Shown in pieces: positions 59,359 through 64,000 of a stretch of 64,000 bases of DNA. The notes below the pieces were generated by a model. That model did not search any database, had not been told where the DNA came from, and saw nothing but the letters and a program-made list of their open reading frames with translations. This stretch comes from Macrocybe gigantea (Eukaryota > Basidiomycota > Agaricomycetes > Agaricales > Callistosporiaceae): NCBI GenBank assembly GCA_011319805.1, contig SJRY01000017.1, forward strand, positions 1-64,000, in the 5' to 3' direction. The position numbers and the translations under genes are program-made. How positions within the stretch are numbered: the stretch's first letter is position 1; every line of letters starts with the position of its first letter.

Positions 59359-61075
59359 TCAGTTCTGATGAAAGAGACTCCGATCCCAAGCTGCAGCTTC
59401 TTGTCCCTCTCTAACACGTCCCATTTTGTCTGCAGTCAGACCTGCGACTCGGATAAACAGAGATCCGTCCAGGCGCTCGGCCCCAGGTAACTCTGTGTTT
59501 TTGAAATCTTCCTTTCCGGCCTCTCGCATACTGTACACACTCCCGTAATGTGCAAGAGCGCGTTGAAGCTTCGGCAAATGGTCGTCCGGATGCACTATAC
59601 AGGACTCAAGGATTGGGAACCACGGGTTCGGCGTGGTTGTGTCCTGCGTCGCTGGAGATGGCAGTGCCGAGATGTGCGGGGCGGGCAATGCCCCTGACGG
59701 AGTCGGGCACGCGGTCGTGAACTCGTAGAAACCTTTGATATCAATATTCGGACGACCACGGCTCACCCACCAAACCAAAGAAACGAGAAGGTAGCTCCGC
59801 AGAAGCAACTCTTTTGAAGGCGGCGAGAGATAGGAGGCATAGGACGGCAGGAACAGAGACGAAGTCACCATGTGCATGCTAGAAAATTGTGGTCAATGTA
59901 TATCAATGGTAGGGGGCGAAAAGATTCACTGGAAAAAGTCAGCGTGAAATGCATGACCCTTCTTCCACCCCGCTATCCCATAGATGATGGCATTCATCCA
60001 ACTGAGTTCCTCGATCTTTTTCTCGACTTCTTGCCCATTCGTGGGGTCAAAATGCCAATCCTTGACGAGGTTGATCAAGTCTTCGCCGCATTTGTCCATG
60101 GTGGCTGTATACAATCCTGCGCCTTCAGTGTCAACCATGTGTCCTAGCTTTGGATTCCGGAGTGCACGAGCCAAAATAGTGAAGGCGTGAATCCCACTAG
60201 AGCCAGCGGGCATGGCGCTGGTAGTACCGTCCTCAGAAAAGACAAGGCTTTTGAGGCGAGTAGCGGCAGTGTCCAATTCTTCATAATTAAGACTGCAGTC
60301 GAAGAATGCTTCCGGAACAAGAGCCTCAGCCGTACGGCGGTGACACGCTGCCATTCCCAAGCCTAGTTTATTCGCATCAGCTTATAAAAATATATGCAAC
60401 AACCTCCTCCACCTTCGGCGACCATGCCAGGGAGGCAGAATTCGAGGCCATATCCTATATGGATCATAGGGTGAATGACACCACCGAGAAACCGATCAAA
60501 CATTTTTGGATGTTCCGTCTGTGTCTTGTCATAGTTATATTCCTTGTCGAAGACATACTTCTCCATCACCGGGGTGACTCCATATTGACGAATTTTGTCG
60601 GTAAAGAAATTGAGGTAAGAACGATAATATCTAAGCTTCGTATCAGGACATAAACGACCTCTCCGCAGAATGAAGCATTCTTACACGCTCTTTCCAAGAT
60701 GCTCTTTAAAATTTGCATCCGTAATTTCTTCCGGAGGTTCCATCATAGGGACCTGGTATTCGCAATCTAACTTGTACGCTGATTTCATAACTTCGCTACT
60801 GGCCCCGATAGCCCATATCGCGAGGGTACGGTGAGAAGTGTGGCTTGAAACCGCGGATCAGACTTATGCTAGCGCATATATGGGTGAAAACGAGCGCACT
60901 TGTGAAAATTCCTGTCATTGAAGAATATATGCCAGCGTTGGTGGTTGTCACTGAGAACGTCGCGCATCGTTTTCGTAGTCTCAGGCGTAACACCAGGAAA
61001 TATCGCTGGGATAAGCCTGGAAGAAGGGGAGGACGGCACTGGAAATAAATCGGCCATGCTGCTCGTCGGCGACAT
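59359..61075 (-). CDS. Questin-oxidase-like (AflY family) protein 2
   Basis: Five exons (60900-61075, 60685-60843, 60413-60630, 59930-60362, 59359-59878) give 501 aa with every intron at the same place and phase as in protein 1. Family blocks: RWHIFFNDRNFHNHTSH, AYKLDCEYQVP, ITDANFKEH, VIHPMIHIGYGLEFCLPGM, IEELSWMNAIIYG, MHMVTSSLFLPS, LLLRSYLLVSLVWWV, HPDDHLPKLQRALAHYGS. The histidine motifs are all kept, so both copies could be active. The extreme C-terminus (after EGQEAAAW) diverges from copy 1. An alternative start at 61057 (MADLF) would match copy 1's start better. Role in anthraquinone-type ring cleavage is known for relatives, inferred here. Confidence 0.8.
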
Positions 61076-62552
61076 TGCTGTGAATCGAAAGGGATGTTGG
61101 GTTGAGACGAGACGGGTGAGACCTTTTATAAACCTCATCAAGAAATGTCTGAGTGACGTAGTACACCACCAGCATTCAATTCCGCGATCAAGCGGATCGT
61201 GACAATAAGAGCAAACAACGCGCTTTTTGTTTCACGCTAGAATGTTCGACGTGACAATAATCAAGGCTCACTTCTGCAAAGAAAACTACGAAATTATCAG
61301 AAATGTTCAATATGACGCTTCTTAATTGTATCTTACCAGTTATCCCAATTTTCTTTTTCCATAATGCGGCTTGTCAAAAGATACCGAGATCTGTGCTCCA
61401 CTGGGATCCTGCCAATCAGCTTCTCTCTACAGAATAGCTGAATACGAACACGTTTTGATACACGAGGATTAGCACCAATTCACCGCATTAGCATGCGACG
61501 CATTAAACTCCAGTTCGGCAGATACTGTATAAACGTAGACGGTGCCTGCTGTGGTTTTGTGAATACCCGTGAGATGTCCAAGATCAGGTCACTTGGAAGC
61601 TCCTACCTCAGTTACCTGTATCTGGGAAATACAAGGGGCATGCACACGCGCTTCAGCGCCGAAGCCGCCGAGGTGCACTCTGCCATATGTACCTCTCATT
61701 ACAGAGAGAACTGATGGACGTTTGCTACTACGGAAGATTTAAGTCATTTCTCTCGTTCGCTGGGTTCTTGTAATAACTCTTCGAGGGCCATTTACCGCCG
61801 TGCCTATGGAGAAGTGGCCCCTCAGGCTGGCCCTCGAGCCGCTTGAGGTGGCGCTGTTTGTCCATTGTCACGTTGTCCGAGAATGCGTGGCCAGCACTTT
61901 CAATTTGAGTTTTTCCTAGCTCAAGACATAGCAATTCGAACAAAAATACGTAGAACGGACCAATATACGCGTTTCTATTCAGCCATTCTTCAGCAATAGC
62001 CTCGCGAATGAAGTGACGGAAACATACTTTGTTTGCTCCTATGTATGCAAAAGAAAGGACCGTCGCTCTGGGGGTAACAAGACCAAACAAGTAATTGTCT
62101 CCTCCGTGACAAAAAGGTTGCTTTGCGACAAGAAACTCCCTAGATAAAAGTAAGCCCCCCTAGGTTTCTTCAAAAAATATTTCAAACCATTGTGACTTAC
62201 TGTAGATACATTTCTAGATTGGTTGTTTTTGTAGGTCTACTTCTAACTGGAGAAACGGGCATACCACCCGAGAATTGGACCCTCGAAAAAGCAATATGAC
62301 TCTGCCAGAACACGAGGATCATGACAGTTAACAGCCTTTACACAGCTTTGACGGCATGTGCTCGTCGCGTTCTTGATTTCTGGGCCAAAGCAGGTAAGGC
62401 CAGAACGCCCAGCCTTTAGATAAATCGACCGTGGAGGACCCGTCATTGTCCTTCATTTTTTGTCCTTCCAAGTCCTCAGTCTCTGCGTGGCGCACTAGTC
62501 AAGTACTCCTACTGTTATTGTTACCGCTTACCTCCGCGACTGCATAGCAAGC
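61076..62552. other. Mostly non-coding, with two weak minus-strand frames
   Basis: Frames at 61728-62090 (HFIREAIAEEWLNRNAYIG, RHLKRLEGQPEGPLLHRHGGKW) and 62243-62446 (begins MTGPPRSIYLKAG) look somewhat coding-like and might be exons of one small or broken gene, but I recognise no domain and could not join them convincingly. Confidence 0.3.
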
Positions 62553-63234
62553 ATGCCATATAAGCTCGGACTCACGCCCATGGTTCCCGACTACCAGGGC
62601 AGCATTCCGCACTTCGAATATGCCAGACTAGAAACTGGTATTGTCATTCGCATCCGTTTACAAGAGAAGTGAGTTGCTATTTTCATTCCATGTTTCCAGA
62701 ATATTTCTTACAGGCCAACTTAGCGATGATGATGGCTCCAAGGATGGCGTCCTCTTACATATATTCAACCCTCAGCACAAAAGCCCACCGCCTCCGGAGC
62801 CTCCTCATCATCGACAATCTGGCAACATAGTGTGCATTGACATAGATCCTTGGGCTCTGGAAATCAGGGCAACCACTGCTGGCCGCGTGCCTTCCCGCAT
62901 CCAAACCTTGGCGGGCGTGCTTCCGGGCCGATTTTCCACTCCTATGATGAACCCCACCATTAATGTCTTCCACATCCTGAACCTGGATGCGAGCTCAGCG
63001 AGCGCCGTTCCACTGAACAATGTCATCCTCGCACCTGACACTGCTGTCCTGTATGCCGCACATGTCGCATCATCATCATCACTTGGCAAACGCAGACGCC
63101 AATGCGACGATGATGACAGTGACAGTGACAAGAGCGAAGGAATCCTATCGAGGCTCGGAAGATGCCTGGGTTTACGAGAGAGAAAGAAAAAGCGGCTTCA
63201 AAGACGCCGTACCTTCCACTCTCCCTATCGCTGA
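62553..63234 (+). CDS. Uncharacterised protein with basic C-terminus
   Basis: Two exons (62553-62637, 62714-63234; 76-nt intron) give 201 aa. It starts MPYKLGLTPMVPDYQGSIPHFEYARLE, continues GQLSDDDGSKDGVLLHIFNP, a Pro-rich patch, NIVCIDIDPWALEIRATTAGRVPSR and VILAPDTAVLYAAHVASSSSLGKRRR. An acidic Asp/Ser run and a very basic tail (RERKKKRLQRRR) follow, a likely nuclear signal. A rival model uses a 31-nt intron with a perfect GTGAGT donor (starting near 62670), adding IVIRIRLQEKIFLT; it also keeps frame. No known domain was recognised, so no function is given. Confidence 0.55.
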
Positions 63235-63889
63235 GCACCTGAGCTAAGCATTCCCGCGACACCTGCCTTCCCCCCCTCTATTCTTTTTACAAATGTCTTC
63301 TTTGATCGTGATGTACAGTGCATATAGTTGTCACTCTTATTGTCCTAGTTGTATCGGTATATTGATAGTCGAAGGCGTGAACAATAAACGCTAGGCTACC
63401 AAATGGCTTTTTCTGAGTAACTATAGCCGAGTCCTGTGTTACTTTCTAGTTTCCTTCCCTTTGCTGCGTACGCGATTGATGCCAACCCATTCCATTCGTC
63501 TTTTTCTCCTGATACGTTCTAGACCTGTGCGCTAGACTGTTCACCGGCTAGGTGGAAAATATTGACTTGCTCTGCTTTTCTTTGAAGTATTCCAAAAGTT
63601 TCCTCTCTCAGGAGGGAGGCCATGATGGAAAGCTCAAAATGATATTGTCGTTGTCCTTCATATCTGACACTGTCCTGGGCAGTAGAATTTCCGCCGGTCT
63701 TTTATTTGATATGAAAAGAGCAGCCTTTCGTGTTGCTGCAACGTGTAAGAAGCCGTGAGTCGTCTTGAATCTACGGTATTTCTCCGCTCGAATTGAGCGT
63801 TCCCCAATTCACAAACCTCCACCAGATGCACACATGTCATGGTTGCACACTACTTGAAAGACAAATGTGATGGTATGGTTGAAGACACC
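63235..63889. other. 3' flanks of two convergent genes
   Basis: About 0.65 kb, T-rich; short frames at 63552-63758 and 63658-63840 have no support. Confidence 0.45.
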
Positions 63890-64000
63890 TCACTTCCTGG
63901 CCCGAATTGTGCTGAAGTCAATCGATCGCGCAAAGATCTTTTCTCTTGCCATTTCCTCGTTTTTATACTCGTCCAGAAGCTCTTCGGCCCTATCTGGTAA
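63890..64000 (-). CDS. 3' end of a gene running off the right edge
   Basis: The minus strand reads an uninterrupted, highly charged helix-like end: LPDRAEELLDEYKNEEM then AREKIFARSIDFSTIRARK, with a stop at 63890-63892. The composition and clean stop make it a believable C-terminus, but 36 residues do not identify a family. Confidence 0.45.
   Translation of the reverse strand, partial: LPDRAEELLDEYKNEEMAREKIFARSIDFSTIRARK

Overview
The window is nuclear DNA from a filamentous basidiomycete, most likely an Agaricomycete (mushroom or wood-decay group). Genes are split by many 47-90 nt introns, mostly GT-AG. They sit on both strands, each with its own promoter (several TATA boxes 39-120 nt before the ATG), and there are no operons. 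The protein set includes families typical of that group: fruit-body-specific-like secreted protein, GST-etherase-like GSTs, SigF-like NTF2 fold, DUF6534-type membrane protein, questin-oxidase (AflY-like) proteins and Cys-rich GPI-type proteins.

Layout. 1-620: low-complexity Ser/Pro-rich gene fragment, minus strand. 0.9-1.7 kb: four-exon Med25-VWA-like gene. 4.0-7.1 kb: alpha/beta hydrolase (with an 11-nt microexon) and GNAT acetyltransferase. 8.4-12 kb: secreted fruit-body-specific-like protein and F-box/LRR-like protein. 13-20.6 kb: two Cys-rich GPI-type paralogues flanking two GST paralogues, the first GST frameshifted. 20.8-23.1 kb: conserved protein with a calponin-homology-like end. 23.4-25.7 kb: secreted beta-rich protein. 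26.6-27.5 kb: SigF-like NTF2 protein. 28-32.2 kb: three tandem isoprenylcysteine carboxyl methyltransferases. 32.3-35.5 kb: nuclear-type unknown and questin-oxidase-like protein 1. 37.9-39.7 kb: DUF6534-like membrane protein. 42.4-45.4 kb: Rab18-like GTPase and CFIm25 (NUDT21). 45.8-50.9 kb: about 20-exon SulP-STAS-cNMP transporter (Vsb1-like). 51.5-52.2 kb: small secreted Cys-rich protein. 52.5-56.6 kb: large RhoGEF. 56.7-57.6 kb: 890-bp hAT element with a perfect 8-bp target duplication, just 5' of the RhoGEF. 57.7-58.7 kb: esterase-like hydrolase. 59.4-61.1 kb: questin-oxidase-like protein 2. 62.6-63.2 kb: unknown basic-tailed protein. 63.9-64 kb: 3' end of a further gene.

Themes. Housekeeping genes for transcription and RNA processing (Med25-like, CFIm25), membrane traffic (Rab18), vacuolar transport and Rho signalling are mixed with locally duplicated accessory families (ICMT x3, GST x2, Cys-rich GPI x2, questin oxidase x2). 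ICMTs methylate prenylated C-termini of the kind Rho/Ras proteins and basidiomycete lipopeptide pheromones carry, so they may functionally connect to the Rho module, but nothing in the sequence proves this. Gene models were built by hand from splice sites, reading phase and remembered family consensus. No alignments were run.
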